Shown: piece after piece, positions 8,829 to 16,739 of the stretch
Position numbering within the stretch: position 1 is the first letter of the stretch
Layout of the letters: each line of letters starts with the position of its first letter
NCBI RefSeq assembly: GCF_902506325.1
Contig: NZ_LR732328.1
Span: 310,001 to 374,000, forward strand
DNA: 64,000 nt
DNA from: Limnobacter sp. 130
GTDB taxonomy: Bacteria; Pseudomonadota; Gammaproteobacteria; Burkholderiales; Burkholderiaceae_B
Reading direction: 5' to 3'
Program-made: the position numbers and the translations under genes
Notes under the pieces: model-generated
The model's database searches: none
Seen by the model: only the letters and a program-made list of their open reading frames with translations
What the model was told of the DNA's origin: nothing

Positions 8829-10829
8829 GTGCCTAACGCTCTAGAGCTTTCTTTGATTCTTATGCTGGTCGCAGTGCTGGCGGTCTCGCTTTTCCGTCAC
8901 TGGAAGCTGCCCGCCATGCTGGGCTATCTGTTTGCGGGCACGCTGATTGGCCCGTATTCGCTGGGTATCGTTCCAGACACACCGGAAACCCGCCACTTGG
9001 CCGAGTTTGGTGTCGTATTCCTGATGTTTTCGATAGGCCTTGAATTCAGTCTGCCCAAATTACACGCCATGCGCCGAGTCGTTTTTGGTTTGGGTTTTGC
9101 CCAGGTCAGCCTGACGATGCTGGGCGTTATGGGATTGGGTTTGCTGGCGGGCTATTTTCTGGAAGTGCCATTGAGCACCGCGTTTGTATTGGCGGGGGCG
9201 GCCGCCATGTCATCGACCGCGATTGTCAGCAAGTTGTTGTCAGAACGGCTTGAACTGGATTCACCCCATGGTCGACAAATCATGGGTATTTTGTTGTTTC
9301 AGGATTTGGCAGTGGTTCCACTGTTGATCATTATTCCCGCGCTGGGGCAGGAGGCTGAAAACCTGTCAGCCACTTTAAGCCTTGCCGTGGTGAAAGCTGC
9401 GCTGGTGTTGGGGCTGATGTTGGTATTCGGTCAACGCATGATGAACTGGTGGATGACTTTTGTGGCCCGAAGCAAGTCGCAAGAGCTGTTTGTCCTGAAT
9501 GTGCTGCTGATTACCCTGGGCTTGGCGTGGCTAACAGAACTTGCCGAACTTTCCCTGGCGCTTGGCGCATTTTTGGCCGGTATTTTGATTGCTGAAACCC
9601 AGTACAAGCATCAGGTTGAAGAGGACATCAAACCCTTCCGGGATGTACTGCTGGGTCTGTTCTTCGTTACCACGGGCATGCTGCTGAACCCACAAGTGGT
9701 CATGGAGAACTGGCACTTGGTCATTGTTCTGGCTGTGTTCCCGGTGCTCGCCAAGTTGGTCTTGATTGCGGTACTTGCCAGAGTATTCGGGGCAAATACG
9801 GGTACAGCCATGCGAACCGGTATTTATCTGGCCCAGGCGGGCGAATTTGGTTTTGTGTTGTTGGCCAACACCGGCTCGGCAGGTTTTGGTTTGATACCTG
9901 ATCCCTGGTTGCAAACCATCACGGCCAGTATGGTGCTTTCCATGTTGGCTGCGCCATTCATGATTCAGCATGCTGATCGCATAGTGCTTCGGTTTTCAAG
10001 TCAGGAATGGTTGCAAAAGTCGCTTGAGCTTCACCAGATCGCCCAGAAAAGTCTTGCCACGACCAAGCATGTTTTAATTTGTGGATTCGGGCGAAGCGGC
10101 CAACACCTTGCCCGGTTGCTGGACCGTGAGGACCTCGACTATGTGGCGCTGGACTTGGACCCAGACCGTATTCGCGAGGCCACTGCGGCAGGTGATTCGG
10201 TGGTGTTTGGCGATGCCGCCAAACGGGAAACGCTGCTTGCAGCAGGTTTGCTCCGCGCTTCTTGTGTGGTGGTTACTTTTGCAGAATACAAATCGGCCGA
10301 GAAAGTGCTGACTACTGTGCGTGCCTTGGCCCCCAATGTACCCGTGGTGGTGCGCACTTACGATGAAAGTGATTTGGAAAAACTGACCGCAGCTGGGGCC
10401 ACCGAAGTGGTGCCTGAAATTCTGGAAGGAAGCTTGATGTTGGGTTCGCAGGCTTTGCTGCTGTTGGGGGTGCCTGTTTCCCGGGTTGTGAAACAGATTC
10501 GCGCCATTCGTGAGTCGCGCTACCAAATGTTTCGCGGTGTGTTCCGTGGTGTCGACGATGAAGCCGATACCCCCGAGAACCAATGGGTCCGACTGCATTC
10601 GGTGTTCGTGGAACCGGGTGCCAGTGGCGTGGGCAAAAGCCTGACGGAGTTGGGCATTCTGGAACTGGATATTGAAGTCTGCGCCATTCGCAGGCGGGGC
10701 ATTCGGGGGGGGGATCCTTCTCCCGATACGCAACTGGAGTCGGGAGATATTTTGGTGTTGAAAGGTCAGCCTGATTCATTGAGCCTTGCCGAATCCATCA
10801 TTCTGGGCCGCAAGTCCATGGTGCGCTAA
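8829..10829 (+). CDS. KefB/KefC-type monovalent cation:proton antiporter (CPA2)
   Basis: Predicted inner-membrane K+/H+ or Na+/H+ antiporter. Residues about 1-385 form a 12-13-helix CPA2 transporter domain (HWKLPAMLGYLFAGTLIGP; an AEFGVVFLMFSIGLEFS segment). Residues about 415-530 form a TrkA-N/RCK Rossmann domain (VLICGFGRSGQHLARLL), and about 575-660 a TrkA-C domain (GASGVGKSLTELGILE). The start is GTG at 8829 (MPNALELS); an ATG 11 codons in (8862) is an alternative, and neither has a strong ribosome site. It is convergent with the pilus-like operon, with only 8 bp between stops. Confidence 0.9.
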   Translation: MPNALELSLILMLVAVLAVSLFRHWKLPAMLGYLFAGTLIGPYSLGIVPDTPETRHLAEFGVVFLMFSIGLEFSLPKLHAMRRVVFGLGFAQVSLTMLGVMGLGLLAGYFLEVPLSTAFVLAGAAAMSSTAIVSKLLSERLELDSPHGRQIMGILLFQDLAVVPLLIIIPALGQEAENLSATLSLAVVKAALVLGLMLVFGQRMMNWWMTFVARSKSQELFVLNVLLITLGLAWLTELAELSLALGAFLAGILIAETQYKHQVEEDIKPFRDVLLGLFFVTTGMLLNPQVVMENWHLVIVLAVFPVLAKLVLIAVLARVFGANTGTAMRTGIYLAQAGEFGFVLLANTGSAGFGLIPDPWLQTITASMVLSMLAAPFMIQHADRIVLRFSSQEWLQKSLELHQIAQKSLATTKHVLICGFGRSGQHLARLLDREDLDYVALDLDPDRIREATAAGDSVVFGDAAKRETLLAAGLLRASCVVVTFAEYKSAEKVLTTVRALAPNVPVVVRTYDESDLEKLTAAGATEVVPEILEGSLMLGSQALLLLGVPVSRVVKQIRAIRESRYQMFRGVFRGVDDEADTPENQWVRLHSVFVEPGASGVGKSLTELGILELDIEVCAIRRRGIRGGDPSPDTQLESGDILVLKGQPDSLSLAESIILGRKSMVR

Positions 10830-10837
10830 GCGCTTAC

Positions 10838-11482
10838 TCAACGAATAATGTAAAGCGCAGCGCAGTTTGCGCCCTGTTCTTCATCCCACTGGCTTGCCAG
10901 TGTGGTGCACAATTCCTCCTCGCCACTGAGCACTTGCACGGCGCCACGCAAGGGGTTGCCATCGTCTAGTTTGCGATCAATTTCTGCGAGCTGGGCAACA
11001 GGTATGTTTTCTCCAATCAGCAGGGCCATTGCATTTTCTCTGGAGTTGGGGCCTTGCATGGTGTGGTTGAGCAGGTAGCGGCCGCTAAACTGATTGCCCA
11101 TGGTGCTGCCTGTGGTGCAGTTACCGGATTCGTCGCTGCCACCGGTGAAATCTCCCTGAATGAAACCAGACAATTGAAGGTGTGTAAAAACATTGCAGGA
11201 TTCGCCGCCTTCGATCAGTCCATTGCCGTCACCTCCACTGTTGGAGAGTCCTGCAGCCGCTGCTGCAATGAAGTCACCCGGCAGCGCAGAATAGCGCGCC
11301 TGAAACGCCGACAAGGCAGTTTCCAGATTGGCAATGTCGGTGATCGTGGCTTGCACCCGTGCGCTGTTGAGTAACTCGCGTCCCTTTAGTACGCCGCCCG
11401 CCAGTATGGCAAGTACGGCCAGTGCGATTGCCAGTTCCAGCAGGGAAAATCCGTGTTGGATCTGTTTTCGTGAATGTTTCAA
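10838..11482 (-). CDS. Type IV prepilin-like protein, probable major pilin/pseudopilin of the cluster
   Basis: The 214-residue protein has a class III prepilin signal: a basic leader MKHSRKQIQHG, cleavage before FSLLE with Glu at +5, then a hydrophobic helix to about residue 32. The C-terminal part is a Gly/Ser-rich globular domain with DGNGLIEGGESC and five cysteines. The start is TTG, but an AGGAG ribosome site lies 8 bases upstream inside the last codons of the preceding gene, the best such site in the operon. That suggests high expression, and hence the major subunit (inference). Being last in the operon also fits. No specific family beyond the N-methylation domain was recognised. Confidence 0.85.
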   Translation of the reverse strand: MKHSRKQIQHGFSLLELAIALAVLAILAGGVLKGRELLNSARVQATITDIANLETALSAFQARYSALPGDFIAAAAAGLSNSGGDGNGLIEGGESCNVFTHLQLSGFIQGDFTGGSDESGNCTTGSTMGNQFSGRYLLNHTMQGPNSRENAMALLIGENIPVAQLAEIDRKLDDGNPLRGAVQVLSGEEELCTTLASQWDEEQGANCAALYIIR

Positions 11483-11483
11483 T

Positions 11484-12206
11484 TTAGTTCTCCTGAATGT
11501 GTGGTGTGTCGAGTGCGCCGCGTTTCATCCAGAGCCAGTTCATGCGTTCAAATGAAAGCCAGACCGGATTGGATGCTGCTTGATCGGGGTTGATAAAAAA
11601 CTGTTGATATCGGTTTTGATTAATCAGGTCGCCCTCGAGGTAGGCAAGCCAAACCGTGGTGGCATTGAGCAATGTGTGTGCGCCGCAGCCCGCGTTGAGG
11701 TTTTGTGGCAAAGCATGCCCTTGCACAACCTGACACAGGTGAATGGCGGGCAATGGCCCCATGCCCACCGCGTAGTTGGCTGTGTAGGGTGCCATCACAA
11801 TTTCAGTGAGTTGTTGTGGGTTGAGTTGCGCAAACGGTTGTGCCGATACCAAGGCGTTCTGGGCGGGCTCCCCGGCTTGCTCAAGCGTGGCCACGGCCAT
11901 TTTCCACTGACCGTGAATTCCCCAGGTCGCCAAAGTTGCAAGCGGCAGCCAGCCCTCGCGATGAAGGCAAGCATCACCGTTGCGTGATTCGGTCCCGCTG
12001 GGCAGGGTAGACGGGCAGGGCAGCCTGCCCGTGGCCAACACAAAACCTTCAACTGATTCCAGAATGCGTTGTCGAGATTCAAGGTGAGCGAGAACTTTGT
12101 CCTTCTCTCGCTGATTGGCCAGAAGGTGCATCACGGGTCCCAAAATAATGGCCATTAGCACTACTACCAGTGCCACTTCGATCAGCATGAAGCCACGAGT
12201 ATTCAT
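11484..12206 (-). CDS. Minor prepilin-like protein with LPCP motif
   Basis: The 240-residue protein has a very short leader (MNTRG) cleaved before FMLIE (Glu at +5), followed by a hydrophobic helix to about residue 30. Residues 60-88 carry GRLPCPSTLP...C...GWLPLATL, a pattern seen in uncharacterised prepilin-like proteins of proteobacterial secretion/pilus clusters. The next gene upstream has the same pattern, so the two are probably paralogues. It overlaps that gene by ATGA (12203-12206) and ends 1 bp before the pilin start. Function as a minor or initiating pilin is inferred. Confidence 0.82.
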   Translation of the reverse strand: MNTRGFMLIEVALVVVLMAIILGPVMHLLANQREKDKVLAHLESRQRILESVEGFVLATGRLPCPSTLPSGTESRNGDACLHREGWLPLATLATWGIHGQWKMAVATLEQAGEPAQNALVSAQPFAQLNPQQLTEIVMAPYTANYAVGMGPLPAIHLCQVVQGHALPQNLNAGCGAHTLLNATTVWLAYLEGDLINQNRYQQFFINPDQAASNPVWLSFERMNWLWMKRGALDTPHIQEN

Positions 12207-13321
12207 GGTGTACCTGTCAGCTTGAAACTGAATTGTTCAAGATTGGATTTGATGTTGTCGGGCCACGAAAAATGGCAGGTGCAAGCCGTGTTGTTTTGGC
12301 TCAGGGGGCACTGATTGCTGTGCACGGGACGGCACGATTTGTTGGTCGCCGCCACAGGTTCGAAATGGCTGACTGGCCACAGGTTCTGCAAGCTGGCTGG
12401 GCCCGCAAACACACAGGGCTCGTCAACTGTACTGGTGCAATGTGTTTGCATGTTGTGGCTTGCACAGTTGACATTGCCATTCAGGCACACAGCAGTCGAA
12501 ATCCAGCTGCCCGGGTTGAGGCAGCTGCAGGTGCAGCGCGTTTTGGTACATCGGCATTGGCAACCCGAGTCGATGGGTTGATAGACCTTTGCAAGAGGGT
12601 CTTTGAGTGTCATGTTTTCATGTGGGCTCGCGTTTGAATTGAATTGGGGATTCAGTTGCTGCCAGGTTTTTAGTGTGCTTTTAAGTTGAGTCACTTGAAC
12701 CCTTTTCATGTGGCTTTGCAGTTCACGAAGGTGAACGAGCACATAGGGCGGCGTGATGTCGTAATGGTGTTCCGCGGTTGGCGTGATTGTTTTGGCGACC
12801 ACCGCAACAAGGTTTTTTTCTGTGCGATCGCTTTCAGCGGGAATGCGAATTTGAATTGCGGGCTTTGAATAATTCACCCACCGCCCCCAGCCCAGGGCAT
12901 TGGGCTGAATCAATTGGCTTGAAACTGCGTACCCCCAGTGTGTGTCTGTTGATAAGGTCAGTTCGTTGAAGCGGGCGTCAATGCCGGCATTGAGATAGTT
13001 GACCGCAATCTTGCTGTGAACTGGCAGGTAGCCCCATGCTTTATTCAAACAGCTGGTTTGTGCATATTCTCCGGGTAACAGGGCGGGGCAAGGCAAATGA
13101 CCCAAATGGCTTTGGCTATGCAAGCCCTGGCTGGCTGCAAATCCAAGCAAACTGGAACGAATGTGTTCAAGGGTCTGAGTTTCACGAGCCTGTTGTTGAA
13201 GCAGCAGGTTTTGCTTGAAGCTTGTGTTGTTGCGAAACTCAAGCGCAGCAAAGCCCAGCATCATCATCAATAGCACGATTGCAAGCAGTGAATAACCTTG
13301 GTGCATTGGCTGTGTTTTCAT
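12203..13321 (-). CDS. GspK-like minor pilin with cysteine-rich C-terminal segment
   Basis: The 372-residue protein has a leader MKTQPMHQG cleaved before YSLLA; position +5 is Ala instead of Glu, as in GspK-type tip pseudopilins. A hydrophobic helix follows to about residue 27. LPCP (76-79), C91 and GYLP (97-100) repeat the pattern of the downstream paralogue. Residues 254-349 hold 14 cysteines, beginning CQCRCTKTRCTCSC, which is unusual for a pilin and suggests a disulfide-rich or metal-binding tip domain (inference). The ATG at 13321 was preferred over one at 13330 because it gives the ATGA overlap seen throughout the operon. Confidence 0.8.
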   Translation of the reverse strand: MKTQPMHQGYSLLAIVLLMMMLGFAALEFRNNTSFKQNLLLQQQARETQTLEHIRSSLLGFAASQGLHSQSHLGHLPCPALLPGEYAQTSCLNKAWGYLPVHSKIAVNYLNAGIDARFNELTLSTDTHWGYAVSSQLIQPNALGWGRWVNYSKPAIQIRIPAESDRTEKNLVAVVAKTITPTAEHHYDITPPYVLVHLRELQSHMKRVQVTQLKSTLKTWQQLNPQFNSNASPHENMTLKDPLAKVYQPIDSGCQCRCTKTRCTCSCLNPGSWISTAVCLNGNVNCASHNMQTHCTSTVDEPCVFAGPASLQNLWPVSHFEPVAATNKSCRPVHSNQCPLSQNNTACTCHFSWPDNIKSNLEQFSFKLTGTP

Positions 13322-13863
13322 GGCACCCATTTGCCTTGAACTGGATCAAAGTTTTTCCGACCTGTTTTCGTATTGATCCAGCCTTGCACCGTGTAAGGAA
13401 TATCTGTGCCACTGGATCTGCTTTTCTCGGTAGGCGGGGGCGCAGGTATTTCCGGTTTGACAAACAAATTGTTGTCAGGCCATGCCTTGCTGTCAGGCAG
13501 TTCCAAATTGCTGCCTGAACTTATTTTTCCAAAGCACAATAGGTAAAAGGGGTTGTTGATCGACTCAGGTCTTGTTTCGATCAGGCAATGCCCGGCCCCT
13601 GGTTGATTGCTATGGATCCAAGTGTTCCAGCTTTGCCACAGATCGGTCTCTTCCTTGAAGTTTTCTTCAATGACCAGCGTTTGGTTTGGCCGAACTGTTT
13701 TTTGAATGTTCAGCTTTGGTTTCTGACTCAGCTTGTGCTGAAACTCCAGGTTCAGTAAATGAATAAGTACAGCCATTGCGGCCACCAGAATGACAAAGTC
13801 GAGAACAGGACGAATTGTGCGGAAGTGAACAATTTGTTGGGGGGTGCGGTGGGGTTTCGTCAT
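13318..13863 (-). CDS. Bitopic membrane protein, PilP/GspC-like by topology
   Basis: A 181-residue protein with an N-terminal cytoplasmic stub, one transmembrane helix at about 21-40 (VLDFVILVAAMAVLIHLL) and a periplasmic remainder with a Pro-rich linker (PEIPAPPPTEKS). It ends in YTVQGWINTKTGRKNFDPVQ, reminiscent of the short beta-domain ends of PilP/MshK-type proteins. No family assignment is firm. The ATG at 13863 overlaps the stop of the upstream gene as ATGA. Position between inner-membrane and pilin genes suggests a link between platform and secretin. Confidence 0.72.
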   Translation of the reverse strand: MTKPHRTPQQIVHFRTIRPVLDFVILVAAMAVLIHLLNLEFQHKLSQKPKLNIQKTVRPNQTLVIEENFKEETDLWQSWNTWIHSNQPGAGHCLIETRPESINNPFYLLCFGKISSGSNLELPDSKAWPDNNLFVKPEIPAPPPTEKSRSSGTDIPYTVQGWINTKTGRKNFDPVQGKWVP

Positions 13864-14720
13864 TGGAGTGTTACCCCCACTGAGCACTTTGCCTGTTTTG
13901 GGTTATTGAGGGTGCATGCCTTTGGAACCCTTTTTCGATCTCGTTCCAGGTCTGCAATTGTCAGAATTTCACCTTGTTCGTTCCAGGACACTTTCAGCGA
14001 GGTCAGGTTGGCACGCTCGCTGCGGCCAAACTTGCTCAGTTGCTCTAGCCAATCGCCAAATGCCACAGTTTTAGCGTTGTTTGAATTGCGTTGATGTGCA
14101 TGTTGGAATTGCTGCAATCTGACTGTGTCGAGCACTGGCTGTTGCTGATTGTTGTGCCAACTCATCAATAAAAAGGTTGCGAGTGTGCAAGCCAAAGTCA
14201 CCCCTCGAATGGTCTGGTAATTTCCAGATGGCTGTGTCCACAATCCAAGATACAAGCGCAAGCTGCTTTGCAATTCGCGGGTAGAGGACTTGTTTGCAGC
14301 AATGAATTTTTTGAGGTGTTTAAATTCGTGCTGGTTGAGCCGTGCCATTTGAACAGCGTGATTGAACTGCGCCGATTTTGTCGCAGAAATGATTCGGCAT
14401 TTTTTGCCCATTCCGCGTAGTTCAGTGAGTGCTTGCTGATGAAAAGCGGTTACTGGTGCGTCAATGATCCGAAGCGGGTGTTCTGCCACGCCGGCCCAGC
14501 GTTGCTCGGCCCAGAATGCAGCTGTGTTTGTGTTTTGAAATACGTTGAGGTAAACCGCGGTGTCCGCAAGGCTGAAACTGGAAAGCGCAATGGCGCTTCC
14601 AATAAATTCGCTGTAGGGAAGTCGCATTTCCTCGATCCAGTGCTGGTCTTGTTGCCGAAACAGAAGGACTAGTTCCTGCTCAAGCACCCAAACATCTGCA
14701 TGCGTCGCGGCTGAATTCAT
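13860..14720 (-). CDS. Bitopic assembly protein, GspL/PilMNO-like by topology
   Basis: The 286-residue protein has a cytoplasmic N-terminal domain (about 1-165), a single transmembrane helix near 168-188 (IRGVTLACTLATFLLMSW) and a periplasmic C-terminal domain with two cysteines. The layout matches GspL/BfpC or a compressed PilM-PilN-PilO alignment complex protein, but no sequence family was recognised. It overlaps the GspF-like gene by 4 bp upstream (14717-14720) and the next gene by ATGA downstream. Confidence 0.7.
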   Translation of the reverse strand: MNSAATHADVWVLEQELVLLFRQQDQHWIEEMRLPYSEFIGSAIALSSFSLADTAVYLNVFQNTNTAAFWAEQRWAGVAEHPLRIIDAPVTAFHQQALTELRGMGKKCRIISATKSAQFNHAVQMARLNQHEFKHLKKFIAANKSSTRELQSSLRLYLGLWTQPSGNYQTIRGVTLACTLATFLLMSWHNNQQQPVLDTVRLQQFQHAHQRNSNNAKTVAFGDWLEQLSKFGRSERANLTSLKVSWNEQGEILTIADLERDRKRVPKACTLNNPKQAKCSVGVTLQ

Positions 14721-15754
14721 GACAAACCCGTCAGGTTGTTGTAAAGCGGTGCCAGCGTGAATTGATAAGCCAGAGCAAGGGTAAGTGCAGCAACAGCCAA
14801 GGCGACAGAAGGCAATGTGCTCTGCAAACGTTGTTGGGCTTCCCGCGCCTGCATTTCATAGACCTTTGCCGCCAGAAAAAAGCAGTAAGCCAGGTTGCCA
14901 GTTTGCTCGGCGAGTTGACTTTGACGTACCAGAAAACCTGGTGCCCCAGCCAAACTCATTGACTGGCTAAGCGACATACCCTGTTTTAGCTGTTGTTGAA
15001 TGCGTTGCATTAAACCGTTGAGTGCAAGCAAGGTACGTGTAGACAGTTGACGTGCGCCCAGCCATTTTGATGCGGGCAGTGTGCGGTGTCGCAAACAGTG
15101 CATCAGGTCCAGGCCTGCATGCAGTTCACAAGCGATTACATGATAGAAATTGGAAGAAAGCCAGATATTGTGTGGCAGCAATGGCCGTTTTTCTTGCTGA
15201 TTTCGAGACTGTTTTAATCGGAAGTATCCGGCAATTGCGAAGAGCAGTGCACCCATCGAAATTAAACTGTCCGACCACTTGGCTGCACTTTCCGATGTGG
15301 CTGTTGTGTGCGCCAAATGAGGCGCGCTCACCTGGTGCAGCAGCACCCAACATGCGCAGGCCAATGTTAAAACCAGCAGTGGGTAAATCATGCTTTTGCC
15401 CAGGGCGTGTTGTGCATCGCTGGTGGTTTTCCAGCGGTCCAGTTGCGTTTGCAATGCCATGCCAAGATCGCCGCTGGCCTGTGCACACACCAACGCGATT
15501 TCCAGATGCATGGGTACTTTGATAAACGAGGCACGAAATGCGGTTTGAAGGTTTTGTCCTTCTTGCAGGAATTGCGCAGTTCGAGACAAACCAAGGCGCA
15601 ACAGTTTTCCTTGTGAGTGGTCGGTTTGCAGCTCGCTGCTCAGTGCAAGTGCATCGAGTGCGGGCATGCCGGATTGCAAGAGTTCTGCCCATTGCCCAAG
15701 CCATGTGCGCCATGTGGACGGCGTAATTTTGTCGCCAAGTGATTTATTGTTCAT
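14717..15754 (-). CDS. GspF/PilC-family inner-membrane platform protein
   Basis: Polytopic assembly-platform protein of type II secretion/type IV pilus machines. The 345 residues contain two GspF repeats: LGQWAELLQSGMPALDALALS (about 18-38) and the second half ACELHAGLDLMHCLRH with LKQGMSLSQSMS. Transmembrane segments lie near 135-153, 180-197 and at the C-terminus. It is shorter than the 400-residue norm. The ATG at 15754 (MNNKSLG) overlaps the ATPase gene by 11 bp; a TTG two codons upstream is possible. Confidence 0.88.
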   Translation of the reverse strand: MNNKSLGDKITPSTWRTWLGQWAELLQSGMPALDALALSSELQTDHSQGKLLRLGLSRTAQFLQEGQNLQTAFRASFIKVPMHLEIALVCAQASGDLGMALQTQLDRWKTTSDAQHALGKSMIYPLLVLTLACACWVLLHQVSAPHLAHTTATSESAAKWSDSLISMGALLFAIAGYFRLKQSRNQQEKRPLLPHNIWLSSNFYHVIACELHAGLDLMHCLRHRTLPASKWLGARQLSTRTLLALNGLMQRIQQQLKQGMSLSQSMSLAGAPGFLVRQSQLAEQTGNLAYCFFLAAKVYEMQAREAQQRLQSTLPSVALAVAALTLALAYQFTLAPLYNNLTGLS

Positions 15755-16739
15755 TGGCAAGCAGCGCGGTGGAAGATGGAAATTGAAGGTAATTCAAAGG
15801 CGACAGCAGAGTCATGAGCTCGCCAATTGCTTTGCAGCTGAGCACCTCCTTGCGAGGTACGCTTTTCAGGTCAATAACTTCAGCCCACAGCTGACGTTGT
15901 CCGTTTGGGGCTGCTGGTTTTAGCCTCAGGGTTGCAACGCCGTTCAAGCAATTCATCAAACTTTCCAGGCGCACATTCAGTTCAGTGAGTCGACTGATTG
16001 CCCCAAGGCAATCGGGTGCGTGCACGGAAGCAAAAACCCGATGACCTGTGAGCGCAGCATTCAGGGTGAGCCCGGCGGTCTCTTCGTCCCTCACTTCTCC
16101 GACAAGAATGGTGTCGGGATCTTGACGCATGAGCGAGCGCAAACCCGATGCAAAATTCATGTGTGGTAATCGTGAGAGATCTGTTTGAACTGCATCCGGG
16201 TTGATGATTTCTACCGGATCTTCAAGTGTGGCAATACGACCGGCATGCGACCCCAGGCTGTTTAGCATGGCATGCAGCATGGTTGTTTTTCCACTGCCGG
16301 TGGCGCCCGCAACCAGAGTTAATCCGTTCTCGTGGGTAAGCAAGTGTTGAATGTGAGCTAAGGCGGGGTTGCTTAAACCCAGTGCATTGAGGGTCATGCG
16401 GCTTTGCGTATTCAATAGCCGGACCACCATGTTTTCGCCGTGAAGGCTGGGGTGTGTTGCCAGCCGAAGGTCAATGTTGTTGCGGGTTAATCGTGCGTCT
16501 TGTGGGCGCCGCGTTTCCGCGATGTTCATTTTACTTTCGGCTTTAAAAGCTTGTATGAGCGATCGGCCGGTGTCGTTGGGAATCTCCTGAATTGGCCCCA
16601 ATGCACCATTGACGCGCAAACGCACCGTGAAATTCTCTGGGGCAGGCGTGATGTGAATGTCGGATGCATTCTGGGCGGCAGCGTAGGCGATCGCGCTGTC
16701 GATATTCTTGAAAGCAGGGAGCTGCACCGTGTGTTTCAT
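15744..16739 (-). CDS. GspE/PilB/PilT-family secretion ATPase, compact form
   Basis: Hexameric ATPase expected to power pilin assembly. The 331-residue protein keeps the N2 domain (NASDIHITPAPENFTVRLRVNG-type opening), Walker A GATGSGKTT, the Asp box TLEDPVEI and Walker B ILVGEVRDEETAG. It lacks the N1 domain and the tetra-cysteine zinc motif found in GspE/PilB, so its size resembles PilT. As the only ATPase in the cluster it probably drives extension (inference). The ATG at 16739 (MKHTVQLP) overlaps the secretin stop as ATGA. Confidence 0.9.
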   Translation of the reverse strand: MKHTVQLPAFKNIDSAIAYAAAQNASDIHITPAPENFTVRLRVNGALGPIQEIPNDTGRSLIQAFKAESKMNIAETRRPQDARLTRNNIDLRLATHPSLHGENMVVRLLNTQSRMTLNALGLSNPALAHIQHLLTHENGLTLVAGATGSGKTTMLHAMLNSLGSHAGRIATLEDPVEIINPDAVQTDLSRLPHMNFASGLRSLMRQDPDTILVGEVRDEETAGLTLNAALTGHRVFASVHAPDCLGAISRLTELNVRLESLMNCLNGVATLRLKPAAPNGQRQLWAEVIDLKSVPRKEVLSCKAIGELMTLLSPLNYLQFPSSTALLANEQ

